61,081 nucleotides of DNA from Ophiosphaerella korrae (lineage: Eukaryota; Ascomycota; Dothideomycetes; Pleosporales; Phaeosphaeriaceae): the NCBI GenBank assembly GCA_028456385.1, contig JALNQF010000247.1:1-61081 (forward strand). The letters are read 5' to 3'. Positions within the stretch are counted from its first letter, which is position 1, and the number at the start of each line of letters is the position of its first letter. The notes under the pieces were generated by a model, which saw only the letters and a list, made by a program, of their open reading frames with translations, did not search any database and had not been told where the DNA came from. Below are positions 45,653-55,481 of the stretch, piece after piece. Both the position numbers and the translations under genes were made by a program.

Positions 45653-46342
45653 TCAACGGTCTAGAGGTCCATCATTATCATCGAGCGCCCATGATTCTGT
45701 TCTAGTCAAATTTGTCCTTTCTTCTCTGATCCTCTGCATCCACTTATCCACACTAGCAATAGCATGGCAGGGTGATTGCTTGTTCGCCAGCAAAAGCGAC
45801 ATGATCTCTGCAGGACTGAACTCTAGCTTTGGTACCTTTGCCACAAACTCTTGCGCCAGCTGAGGTAACTCGCAGTCTATGACGCTCTCTTCTCCAGCAT
45901 GACAAATGCGCTGCTCTGAGACGTTGCCGCTGCTGATGGTTTTTGACTGGGGACGGTAGACGAAGAAGAACAGCTGAAAGTTGACCTTCGTGTCTACACG
46001 GCCGGGACGTATGAGGGCCGGGTCTAGGCGCTCGATATGATTGGTCGTCATGATCAACAGCCTGCCTTCGGGTGATGCTAGGCCATCAAGAACATTGAGC
46101 AAGGTCGATAGGGACACCTTTCCTTCGGCAGAAATCCGTGGGCCATTTTGTCCAAGGCTACGGTCAGCATTCATGTTGCTGTCTTGTGTTCGATTCACTC
46201 CGGCCGCATCGACATCTTCGAGTAAGACAATGCAATGCTGCGGGAGCTCGGCGAAGAGGGTCTTTAGGCTATGGTTATTGAGGCTGGACATAGTGAGGAT
46301 GTAAACGTCTAAATCAAAGTGCCCCGCAATAGAAAGGCTGAA
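45653..46342 (-). pseudogene. 5'-truncated BCS1-like AAA ATPase, minus-strand arm
   Basis: Reading starts at the inversion breakpoint inside the residues just after Walker A (FSLSIAGHFDLDVYIL) and continues without stops to 45653. Walker B (IVLLEDVD), sensor 1 (TTNHIERLD), LIRPGRVD and the LEFSPAEIMSLLLANKQSP tail are present. Walker A and the whole BCS1 N-terminal domain are absent. Compared with the intact gene, about eight residues (ADEDM-x-x-Q) are deleted after NFQL. It cannot bind ATP normally. A 212-codon frame with its own ATG (46291) remains open and could be expressed. Confidence 0.9.
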
Positions 46343-46804
46343 GTTCTCGATGGTCTAGCGTCATCCGAAGGCAGAGTGTTGATCATGACAACCAATCATA
46401 TCGAGCGCCTAGATCCAGCACTCATACGTCCTGGTCGTGTTGATATGAGGGTCGAATTCCACCTGGCTGATGAAGATATGATCAGTCAGCTATTCTTCTT
46501 CGTCTACGATCCTCGGCCGATAGATGAAGAGGAACCAGAGAATGGCGTCGATCGGACTGGAGAGGACAATGTCGTAAAGGACAGCGAATTATCCCAGCTG
46601 GCACAAGAGTTTGTGGCGAAGATACCAAAGCTAGAGTTCAGTCCGGCTGAGATCATGTCCCTTTTGCTGGAGAACAAGCAATCACCCCGCTATGCTATCG
46701 CTGGTGTGGATATGTGGGTAGAGAGGATTAGAAAAGAAAGGAAGAAATTTGGGAGAACGATCTCGTGGGCGCTCGATGATAGCGATGGATCCTTAGACCA
46801 TTGA
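46343..46804 (+). pseudogene. 5'-truncated BCS1-like AAA ATPase, plus-strand arm
   Basis: Reading starts at the same breakpoint with VLDGLASSEG and runs to a stop at 46804. Sensor 1 and the C-terminal tail are intact, but both Walker motifs are missing. An ATG at 46319 gives a 161-codon frame whose first eight residues come from the other arm read antisense. The two fragments point away from a common 5' junction. Confidence 0.9.
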
Positions 46805-47496
46805 TGCTGTATGCAGGGGGTTTACGCAGCTGTGTCAAGCGGGTTAGCTGAAGCTTTTGGAAGGAAGGACGTAGTTTATCGCGCTACTATTCGGAACATT
46901 CCTTTGAGAGTATCATTTCCTTTGGCATGTTTTGATTAATCGCAAGCGGGCAACTCCCAAGCTATTCCAAATAATGTTGAAATATCTAGAATGTCTCAAT
47001 GAGGGTCACCGGCTAGTTGCGTGGATTCACATCCAAAGTTGATGTAGCGATGTGAAGCACAATGGACAGCATGCTGCATGATCGCGAAGATGCTAGCCGC
47101 ATGCAGTGTAGAGCATTCGCCTTCTTGTGTAATCTGCAATCATTGGCGCTTAACCGAAGCTGACGAGAGAGGCTGGACACGCTCGCATGATCTACACGAC
47201 ATGCCTGATGCCAAGCCTACCCGTTCCGATTGCCGACTAGCCTCGGTCTCCGCCAAGAAGCTCCCGCCAGATTAGTGGGACCAAAACAACTGCCTGATCC
47301 CAACACAACACTTCCTCATAGCCATAAATGCAATTTGTATCTATCTTGCATTGTGCGATGCGCCCTACTGCAACCAGCCCATTATGAACGTTATCTGATC
47401 CACAAAAGACCGGGCTCCGTTTATACAGCATTCCGTTTTCTCGGTGAAACGCGACAACTGTCAACAAACCCTCCACCCTACTATTGTCGCTATAAC
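46805..47496. other. Intergenic / upstream of the kinase-like gene
   Basis: The inverted flank at 46881-46922 is noted above. The frame of the downstream gene is open back to 47230, but that part lacks protein-like character. Confidence 0.45.
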
Positions 47497-49806
47497 ATGA
47501 CTGCACCATCGCCAGATTACAAAAGGCTATACGAAGAAGAGCAACGCAGACGCGAGGCCGCAGAGAGCGCGCAGAAAGAAGAACAACGCAGGCGCGAAGA
47601 AGAACAACGCAGGCGCGAAGTGGCAGAGCAGGCACAGGAGAGAGCCGAAGAGAAAACCCGCAAGACGACTCTCCCCGAGTTCCTCGATGCCTGTCACAAC
47701 CACCTTCACTCAGGTCTCACCGTCCAGACTAATCCGACCCTATCGACACAAGGCGACCCTGCGAATGCGAATAACAAGCTTCGACCCGAAAAGCTCCTTC
47801 TATGGGAGAATTTCCCAGCACAACAGGCAGCGATCTGGGGCGATCTTATGGAGTCTGACTTCGTTTCGGAGCGGCACTTCACCTCGCTGCACACCTTGGA
47901 AGAGTCGGGCGAAGCTATCCTCCGAAGGATGATGAGTTCTGAGCTAGATCTACATCTCTTTCAGCGTTCCACTGTCGACGATCATGTATCTTCTATTATC
48001 GAACGATTATATGATCAACGAACCCTACGACAGAAGTTTGGACTGCAGGGTTCGGTAAAGTTTGAGAATCACGCCAACACCCTTAGCCCGGAACCGCAAT
48101 TAGTGGAGGGCATAGAACAAATGACTGTCTCAGGGACTCGGCGACGACGGTCACCACGCCTACAGGCCAAGGCCAAAGACAACTCGATAGACCCCACAGA
48201 ACCGGTGGCTGCAACTCGCGCAGGACCAGCACGATCCTCCCGTCCTCGAGCAGATCAGTTCTGCGTCTACAACACCAGCACTCAGAACACAGGGAACCGC
48301 ATCGCGGCCTTTATCATGGAATACAAGGCGCCGCACAAGCTGCCGCTCGGTTACATCTACGAAGGTCTGGAGGATATGGAACTCGAGGACGTCATTCGGT
48401 GTCGCGAAACGGATACTCCACAGGACCGCTTTCGCCGACTAATTGCTGCAGTCATCACACAAGCATTCTCTTACATGGTCAGGATTGGAGTAGAGTATGG
48501 CTGCGTGTGTACCGGCGAAGCATTCGTCTTCTTACGGGTGCTTGATGATCCTAGGACGGTGTACTACTTCCTATCCGTTCCCAAAGGTGACGTCGGGGGA
48601 ACCACCGGATGGGCGCCAGATTCGGACGGTGCGAATCGCCTTCATCTAACAGCCGTTGGGCAGATGCTAGCTTTCACCCTCCAGGCCCTGAAGACGCCGC
48701 CACGGGGCCAGCAGTGGCGGGCCGAAGCCGCCGCTCAACTAAACAGCTGGGCGGTTGTGTATGACGACCTGCTCGATACCATTCCTCCAGAAGACGCATC
48801 GTCATCGGAGTACCAACCGCCCCGGTATAGTGAATACCTTCGTATGTCTCCCGTCCGGCTGCGACGAAGACCAGCTCAAACTAGCTCTCCCCGCTGCTGG
48901 CAGCCACAAGATCCACATGGCCCGAGTGACGAGGAGCCTGATCCGGATACTCCGAGCCGACAGCGACGCTCACCCCGAGACCTGCCTCGTGCCCAGACCA
49001 CCGCTGGCAGCTCGTCTGGTCGTAATTCCCCCCAAGGAGCACAGAGTGGACAGTACTGCACACAGAATTGTTTGCGTGGATTGGTCGAAGGTGGTCCGCT
49101 CGACATGAGGTGTCCCAATGTGCGAGTTCACGGGAAGAGCTACCACCAGATCGATCGACCTACCTTTCTCGCCCGTATTCGCCAACAACTCTCAGGAGAC
49201 CTAGATACCGACTGTAAGCCTGTGAGTCTGCCTGGAGCATGTGGCGTCTTGTTCCGAGTTCGACTGAAATCGCACGGATACACCGTAGCAGCCAAGTGCA
49301 CTCCCATCGACTTCGTTCATCGTCTCAAGCGGGAGGCTGCCGTCTACGACCTTCTCCGTCCAATCCAGGGCATCTATGTGCCAATTCATTTGGGCAACAT
49401 AGACCTGGAAACCCCCTATTACTATGAGGGTATTTGTGAGCTTGTTCATATGATGTTTCTCAGTTTCGGAGGCGAGCTCATCTCTAAGCATGTCACCACC
49501 GAGAACAGGGCCTACGTTACTCAACTAGCTGAGTGCTCAGCCCAAGCAATCCACAACCTTGGAGTTTTGCACAAAGACTTTATGCCTCGCAACATGCTGT
49601 GGAATGAGGAGACTGGACGAGTAATGGTGATTGATTTTGAGCGGGCAGAGGTTGCTAGGCCACGAATTGCGCTGGGTATTATCTCACCGAACCGAAAGAG
49701 GAAGAGAAGGTCTGATGCAAATACGGCAAAGCACGGAAGGGACAGCTCCTCTGCATTTACACGGGAGAGACAAAGGATAGCTATTGAGTTGCGGGGGTTA
49801 CTCTAG
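47497..49806 (+). CDS. Protein-kinase-like protein with N-terminal coiled coil
   Basis: 769 aa in one exon from ATG 47497; upstream in-frame codons to 47230 look non-coding. Residues 10-55 are a charged coiled coil of RRREEEQ-type repeats. Next comes a domain shared by many fungal homologs (TTLPEFLDACHNHL, KLRPEKLLLWENFPAQQAAIW, HFTSLHTLEESGEAI), then a region like the restriction-endonuclease-type domain often placed before such kinases (FCVYNTSTQNTGNRIAAFIMEYKAPHKL). The C-terminal kinase fold has Lys600 (TVAAKC), a catalytic loop HKDFMPRN (Asp694, Asn699) and DFE (Asp713) instead of DFG. It resembles fungal FunK1-like/APH-type kinases. All catalytic residues are present, so activity is plausible. 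A basic cluster (NRKRKRRS) lies near the C-terminus. Confidence 0.8.
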   Translation: MTAPSPDYKRLYEEEQRRREAAESAQKEEQRRREEEQRRREVAEQAQERAEEKTRKTTLPEFLDACHNHLHSGLTVQTNPTLSTQGDPANANNKLRPEKLLLWENFPAQQAAIWGDLMESDFVSERHFTSLHTLEESGEAILRRMMSSELDLHLFQRSTVDDHVSSIIERLYDQRTLRQKFGLQGSVKFENHANTLSPEPQLVEGIEQMTVSGTRRRRSPRLQAKAKDNSIDPTEPVAATRAGPARSSRPRADQFCVYNTSTQNTGNRIAAFIMEYKAPHKLPLGYIYEGLEDMELEDVIRCRETDTPQDRFRRLIAAVITQAFSYMVRIGVEYGCVCTGEAFVFLRVLDDPRTVYYFLSVPKGDVGGTTGWAPDSDGANRLHLTAVGQMLAFTLQALKTPPRGQQWRAEAAAQLNSWAVVYDDLLDTIPPEDASSSEYQPPRYSEYLRMSPVRLRRRPAQTSSPRCWQPQDPHGPSDEEPDPDTPSRQRRSPRDLPRAQTTAGSSSGRNSPQGAQSGQYCTQNCLRGLVEGGPLDMRCPNVRVHGKSYHQIDRPTFLARIRQQLSGDLDTDCKPVSLPGACGVLFRVRLKSHGYTVAAKCTPIDFVHRLKREAAVYDLLRPIQGIYVPIHLGNIDLETPYYYEGICELVHMMFLSFGGELISKHVTTENRAYVTQLAECSAQAIHNLGVLHKDFMPRNMLWNEETGRVMVIDFERAEVARPRIALGIISPNRKRKRRSDANTAKHGRDSSSAFTRERQRIAIELRGLL

Positions 49807-50126
49807 TTCACATAAGCGTAAGGCGGGCAATAATAGGATTATATGTCATTACAACGTACCATGTTAGCGTTAAAGCCCAGGTATGTCTTCTTTAGTTCAT
49901 TTCAGGTGTAGGTTTGCGTCACCTCACCTCGTCGCATTTCAGAGCCAGTAGGCGATGTAGGGCGCCGAGCTGTAGTTTCGCCGATAGACTGGGCATGCCT
50001 ACCAGAGACTTTCGATCGAACTATGGATTCATTACTACCTATCGGGGGTCTTCACTGGCTACTCATGGCGAAGACCTACTTCCTACGGCTTTACTTAGGA
50101 CTCATAGCCTTCCGTAGTTGCCGACA

Positions 50127-50402
50127 CTAGCCTCCAGCGACGGATGGAAGTGATCGAGCAACTGGCAGAGCCTGCAACGCCACAATAAGCTGAATGGCAA
50201 GGTCTTTCAGTCCTATTATGGTGTCAATGTGAAAAAAATCTGGGAGTTTATAAACATTACCTTTGTCAAGTGTGTTTAAAACGCTAGACGTGCTAACATC
50301 TTCATAATTTGACCTTAAAAACCGGCGGAAGGTATCTAACCCATCGCCTATCGGTTCTGACTGAATTATCTGTGATCGGGACGAAATGGTCATTGTTGGC
50401 AC
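50127..50402 (-). CDS. Hypothetical protein, possibly BTB-like fragment
   Basis: 91 codons. The end of the sequence (VYKLPDFFHIDTIIGLKDLAIQ) recalls the last helices of fungal BTB/POZ proteins, in which A-x-K-Y-x-I-x-x-LKDLA is usual. The first half of a BTB domain is missing. It may be an exon or remnant; no splice partner was found. Confidence 0.3.
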   Translation of the reverse strand: MPTMTISSRSQIIQSEPIGDGLDTFRRFLRSNYEDVSTSSVLNTLDKGNVYKLPDFFHIDTIIGLKDLAIQLIVALQALPVARSLPSVAGG

Positions 50403-51087
50403 ACGCGCAGGAGGTCAGGTTGTGCGGGCGACGTCGCATATGCAGGTTTCCGTAAAATTAGATACGTAGGAGAAGACATTCACGACCCAGTGTGAAGGTG
50501 TGTGAAGTGAGGTGGATGGCAAACGCGCGACGACGCACAGACCAAGGAGGTTGGCCCGGAACAACATCGGTAACCATGATCGCACACGCCAACTGACGAA
50601 ATCTAACATATCGTTGTTGAAGGCCGCAACAAGTGGAAATACTGTACACAGCCGCACCCATGCGCAACCTTTTGCTCTTGAGCAACACACACGGATCCCG
50701 TAACATGGCGCTATAGGCCCCCTCATGATTGGCCTGCCCGGCGGCAAAACTAGACAAAAATAGCAGAAAGCGGTCACATCCAAGTGGCATTGCCTCAGTA
50801 CAGCGCTCTTCGTGCACACAGGCAGCTAGCCTTCATCGACTTTCGTCACGAATCCAGACCGTCTGTCTATTAATTGGAGGTTAGACACGCTACCTAGGTT
50901 GCTCGTTGAAGAAATCGAACAACATCGCTAGTGGAAAGATGTATATCCCTTTCCTACTGCTGCGAGCAAGGGTATGCTTCCCGTACGGACTGCTCATTCC
51001 ACCCCGTCCCAGATATATGCGGATATCAGATGGGACCAAATCCCGTAAGTTACGGAACCCCAGGTGCTGCATTCTGAGCGCTCGGAA
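50403..51087. other. Intergenic with short repeat copy
   Basis: 50727-50764 is a third, partial copy of the 80-90 bp dispersed repeat. 50980-51087 already shows single degenerate copies of the palindromic motif of the tandem array that follows. Confidence 0.5.
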
Positions 51088-51413
51088 GGGACGAGGTCTT
51101 GTGAGGGAAAAACTCCCGCACGGGACGCGAGATGCTGTCTGAACGCTTCCCGTGCGGGATACCAAGTTCTGCCTCTAAGCGCCCGTGTTCTCAGAGCTGC
51201 CGTAAGGGACAAGATCTTATACGGGATAAACTCCCGTACGGGACGTTAGATACTGTCTTCTGAACGCCCGTGAGGGACCGCTTCCCGTGCGGGATGCCAA
51301 AGTCTGTTCTCTAAGCGCCCATAAGGGACAAGGTCTCATACGGGACAAACTCCCGCACGGGACGCCAAATATTGTTCTTTAAGCCCCCGCACTCTCTAGG
51401 CTCCCGTACGGGC
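51088..51413. repeat. 118-bp tandem repeat with CCCGTACGGG palindromes
   Basis: Units start with GGGAC at 51088, 51206 and 51325 (periods 118 and 119), the last one incomplete. Each unit carries two or more variants of the 10-bp palindrome CCCGTACGGG (also CCCGTGCGGG and CCCGCACGGG) separated by about 45 bp, with CTAAGCGCCC between. Degenerate single copies continue to about 51700. No coding potential fits the period, which is not a multiple of three in both units. Confidence 0.85.
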
Positions 51414-52164
51414 TTCTAAAGCTTAATAACCAGCAGTTCCATCACCCTTGGTCGTAAAGTGGCCAGACGCCCTAACCGCCCGTAGATGCAAATCGCCCGT
51501 AGGGGATGCGCAGTACAGACTGGCTGCTGCAAATGAGGACGCATATCCCGTACAACGTGCGTGTTCTTGTCTTCTGACCGCCCGTCTTCGAAAGAGTTTC
51601 GTACGGGATGCCAGAGACAGAACTGTGTGTCCCCTCCATTGCTGTGAATGCGGGTGTAGATCCCGCGCGGCCTGCGCCTTCTCGTCTTCTGAACGCCCAT
51701 CTAATCTCAACCCTACTAGGCTAATACAATTGATGTTCTTCACTACTGAATCAGATTGCTGCTGAACCCTGACAGGATCTGCTTCCCACAGATCCACATC
51801 GATCCCGAACGTCCAGGATTTAGCCGAGAAGAGTGGCGTAATCAATCCGCATGAAACAGCAGACAGCAGCATCGACCTAATTCTCATTTCTCACTTTTCA
51901 ATTTTTGTTACTCGGAGCTCGGCAAAGTTGTCGTCTCACTGACTAACAATGTGATACAGTAACGGTGCACCAATTTCGACATTCGAGAACTGCGACAGAG
52001 CGTGAAAACGGGAACTCGAATCCCAATTAGGTCTTGCACACATTACAACCTCCACTAATCATGGTATGCGCCACGGTGCTCTACAACAACGAAAGCGGTT
52101 TCAGCAATCGCGATGCGCTCGAAAATGGGAACCAGAAACTAGATTCGTGCCCCACGTTTTAGGA
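51414..52164. other. Non-coding, decayed repeat
   Basis: Scattered palindrome variants to 51700, then sequence with AAAACGGGAACT-type phrases like those in the dispersed repeat. Frames on both strands (51423-51887, 51448-51765) are shadows of the repeat. Confidence 0.45.
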
Positions 52165-52346
52165 TGGAGCCTGGAACAGGACCTAGAATGACACGCATCG
52201 ACTCCTATAGCAACAAAAGATAGGCTCAGGACCCGGAGACTGTAATCATGGGCTCGAGAATGGGAACCGCAATCAAGGCCTGAAAACGGGAACCACAATC
52301 CCAAATCCGTATTCTGCACGCAGGGTAGCCACTCTCTAGACACAAC
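52165..52346 (+). repeat. Internal fragment of the 1001-bp repeat, least RIP'd copy
   Basis: It corresponds to about 33463-33640 of copy B. Where copies A and B have TTAGGACTTAG, this has CAGGACCCGG, so it keeps more of the presumed ancestral C and G. Confidence 0.85.
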
Positions 52347-52414
52347 TAGCCTTATAATCCCTCTTATTCACGCTCATATGCGCGAGCTATGCTCTAGTTT
52401 CTCGGTGCCACAAT

Positions 52415-52678
52415 ATGTCATCTCAGCAGCAGTCGCAGCTACTAGCACGCGCAAAGGCAAGACGAGCTGCGAACAACAACTACCAGAAGCTATCCAAAAC
52501 CCTCTACGAAAAATTGACGAAATTGTGCCAAGAATACGATACTGATGTGTACTTTCTAGCTTACCGTAACGGCCGCTTTAACGGATTTATATCTGCAGAC
52601 AAGACGGGTCAGCCTTGGTCGCCGCCAGGTCGAGATACTCTAGTAAGCCCCTCCGCGTCTACAATTAACAAAGACTGA
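52415..52678 (+). CDS. Small MADS-box-like protein, 87 aa
   Basis: A basic N-terminal helix (LLARAKARRAANNNYQKLSKTLYEKLTKLCQEYDTDVYFLAYRNGRF in outline) followed by SADKTGQPWSPP matches the layout of a family of short fungal proteins related to the SRF/MADS N-terminal region: basic helix, K-L-x-x-L-C, a D-V-x-x-x-x-x-R-N-G-R strand, then W-P-P. The canonical MADS DNA-contact residues are poorly kept. It starts 69 bp after a fragment of the dispersed repeat. An intron or a longer C-terminus cannot be excluded. Confidence 0.5.
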   Translation: MSSQQQSQLLARAKARRAANNNYQKLSKTLYEKLTKLCQEYDTDVYFLAYRNGRFNGFISADKTGQPWSPPGRDTLVSPSASTINKD

Positions 52679-53831
52679 ATTATGCTGAGGACAAACTGTA
52701 CCCCCGCCCACTATAAAGTCGCCATGCCATTGCCGGCGACATCAACGTGGACGGGCGAAGGTAACCTCTTATGAACCTCCTTCTCATGCGCCGTACGACT
52801 TTGGCACAAGCGGTTTGACCATATCGTCGATAAACGCGGATTGCGCCATGGCCAAAAACACCTTGCAAGGCAGTAGCGGGGCATAATGAGACTACAAGCT
52901 CAGCGAAATCAAGTCTAGCAGACAATGCAACAACAAAAGAGCAGCTGAGTGATTGTTTCCTTATTTTGCTGCCTGTTTATTAAGCGCCAAGTCCTCGAGC
53001 CAATCAGAGTTGGAGTGGTTGTGCCGCACTGGATGAATCACACGGGGTCCTTGATGAGACGCTAGAGCGCTGTAGGCTTAGTGTGGCGACACGAGAGCTT
53101 GACGTCAGTGTGGAACCCTTTTCAGTCCTCAGAAACGCGCTAATTATTAATTAATAGCTGGAACCGAAATGGAAACGGAACCGAAATCGAATGCGGTAGC
53201 TAGTGGTTGGATAACAACAACGGGGCATCGATGCCAGCGCTTCGACGATATCTTTTCGACTGGTGTAAGTTCATGTCGCTTGTGCGTCGCTGTGCAGGTA
53301 CGTTGACCAAGGTCAATCTATCCTCACCACGTCACAGCAGCTTTGACGGCAATGAAGCTTCAACGCGTCTTTCATTGAGATACTACATCCTCAGGTAGGC
53401 ACCCATACTCATCAAAGGAGCAGCCCGGCTAACCAACCATGATTTTTCGTAGATCTTAGTGGCTCCGTTTGAGCATCTCGAACCGCCTACTCGAGTCTTT
53501 CCATTAATTGTACTAATGCAGTCCCATATCGGTCCTTAATCGCCTCTAGCCCGTCCTTCATGTGAAATTCGAGTGTGCCAGCTTTGGAAGGCTATTTCAA
53601 AGTTCGTGAATAAAAGTTTACGAGGGATGTAGAAGTCCACATAGGTTAAGAGGAATACAGGGGAGCGAGCTTTCTATCCTTCACATTTCAGGAATAAGTA
53701 CCTAGCTTCGCTGTAGTCACTAATGGGTCAATAGCACCCAAGCGGAAAATCCATAGAGAGAAACAGATCGCCACTCATAATGTGAGTTTACCCTTTCACC
53801 ATTAAGTCTTTTCGTTTCAATTACATGACAA
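52679..53831. other. Intergenic, no supported gene
   Basis: 53300-53370 resembles 37210-37275 (shared AATGAAGCYTCAACGYGTCT). Other frames are short. Confidence 0.45.
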
Positions 53832-54462
53832 CTAGCCTTCCCAAGTCACACGTGCTCTCTTTTTCTCGCGTCGCGTATAGCCTACAAGCTGATATCTGTC
53901 GTCTCTTTCCTCCCTCCCTCTCTTCAAAATGCCTCTTTCTTTCCGACTTCTCTGAGTTGTTCCCTTCGGTTGGTCGACCTCATTCCTCAGGTTATCAAGT
54001 AGATCGTCCAGCTCCTCCAGGCGTGTCATGACGTAGCTGATGCTGCTCATCGTATCCCCCATGCGTTCCTTCAATTGGGTGAAGTCACAGCCAAGCTGAA
54101 TAACTGACAGCCGCACCCTCTCTATCGCACCTCATCAAATTAACTAGGGTCTATAAATAGTTGTGAAAACATACCAAGCTGGGAGGGTGGGGATGGATCT
54201 GCTATGTTATGAGGCGGACCTTCTGTACGCTCCTTGTCCCCTTTATCTTGAGAGTCCTTGCGTTCTGGTGCTGGCTGCGAAACATGAGCTGATTGGATAC
54301 AATTCAAGCTACCCTCTCTGATGCTAGCTGCCCCAACGGACTTTTCGGAATCATTGGTAGGGAACTAGCATGCTCAGCAACCACTAGGAACTTTTGGTGT
54401 TGACACAAACACACCTTATCCTGATATAGCGTCGGGTCTTCAATGGTATCTTGAGAACTCAT
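53832..54462 (-). CDS. Hypothetical coiled-coil protein, three exons
   Basis: Exons 54462-54415, 54364-54175 and 54121-53832 give 175 aa. The introns are 50 nt (GTGTGT...GCTAG) and 53 nt (GTATGT...GATAG). A later acceptor at TGTCAG would also keep the frame and shorten the protein. Exon 2 is disordered (Ser/Pro/Lys-rich). Exon 3 has a short amphipathic helix (TRLEELDDLLDNLRNEV), likely a coiled coil, then a long Arg/Lys-rich tail (RSRKERGILKRGREERDD, RREKKRARV) suggestive of nucleic-acid binding or nuclear import. Family not recognised. Confidence 0.55.
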
Positions 54463-55481
54463 CTTAAGGCAGCAGAGGTGTTCGATTGTGTTTAACGGAG
54501 AAGAAGATGTTTAGGAAAGTAGACAAGTGGAGTGATGGACTAGAATTTTGAGGTAATGGATCCCTTTATATCCAGCTTTTTGCTGCTCAGCTGATATTCG
54601 GCATTCCTTGCGCCTCAAGGTTTCGAATTCCAGAGGGATAATGGACATGTCGCCTTCCATGCATGCTCATCTGCGCCCTGCGATAACGCACGCTAGTCAG
54701 GGATGTGTGACGTCCGCCCCTTTCCTTCATGGAAAAACCTCCGCGCAGCAGTGCTGAATCTCCTGTATGTACGTTTTCCTCCTTGTTAGCTTCCTATCAC
54801 TCTGTAAGTCTAGACCCAGTTCATTGCTCCATGAGCTATGAGGACTTCGCTAATTAGTAACTGTTGTGTCCTTACGTACAGAAAGCTGTACAGGCCTATC
54901 TAACACTGGAGAGTATGTCACTCAAGCGATTGGTCATGTTATTTGTCTTTTGCAGAAATCAATGGGCAGCGCCAGCTACGCCCCAGTGCCATTAACCAGG
55001 AGACACTATCGGGTATGGCCGATCGTGATGCCGCCGGCGCTCCAGTTTGGCAATAGGTAACCCAGTCACATCACTGGTTCGCTCTATCCCCGGGCATTGC
55101 AGGATGCAGTGGTTTCCAAATTTCATCAAAGCTTGTAGGAGACATGCCCAGTCCGCGTAAGGATTCATGCGGCGTGACTATGTGTGGCTTCAGGGGAGGC
55201 TGTCTTCCTAGAGGGTGGGTGGGTCAGGTGCAACGGAGGTGGAGTACTTACACTGCACAGCCTTTCCCGTTCTTTCACTCCTACGAAAAGCTGTACCAGG
55301 GCGCCATCAATCATAGCGCTGAGACATCGGTCATGCCTCATTCATGCGATACGCATGTTGGTGCCGGGCCTCGAACACTTACAGTGAAGGTGCTCGGCAT
55401 GTGAGGTAAACAAATCCCTGAATCTAGTATATAAGCATGTGTCTTCCTGTGCAAATGCTGCACAGATCTTCTCTCTTCGAC
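54463..55481. other. Intergenic, promoter side of two genes
   Basis: It lies between divergently oriented genes. A TATA box (TATATAAG) at 55427-55434 sits about 50 bp before the chosen start of the membrane-protein gene. Frames at 54866-55060 and 55144-55404 are not supported. Confidence 0.45.

Noticed and set aside
47230..47496. Longer N-terminus for the kinase-like protein
   Set aside because: Residues before the ATG at 47497 lack protein character, whereas the coiled coil typical of the family begins just after it.
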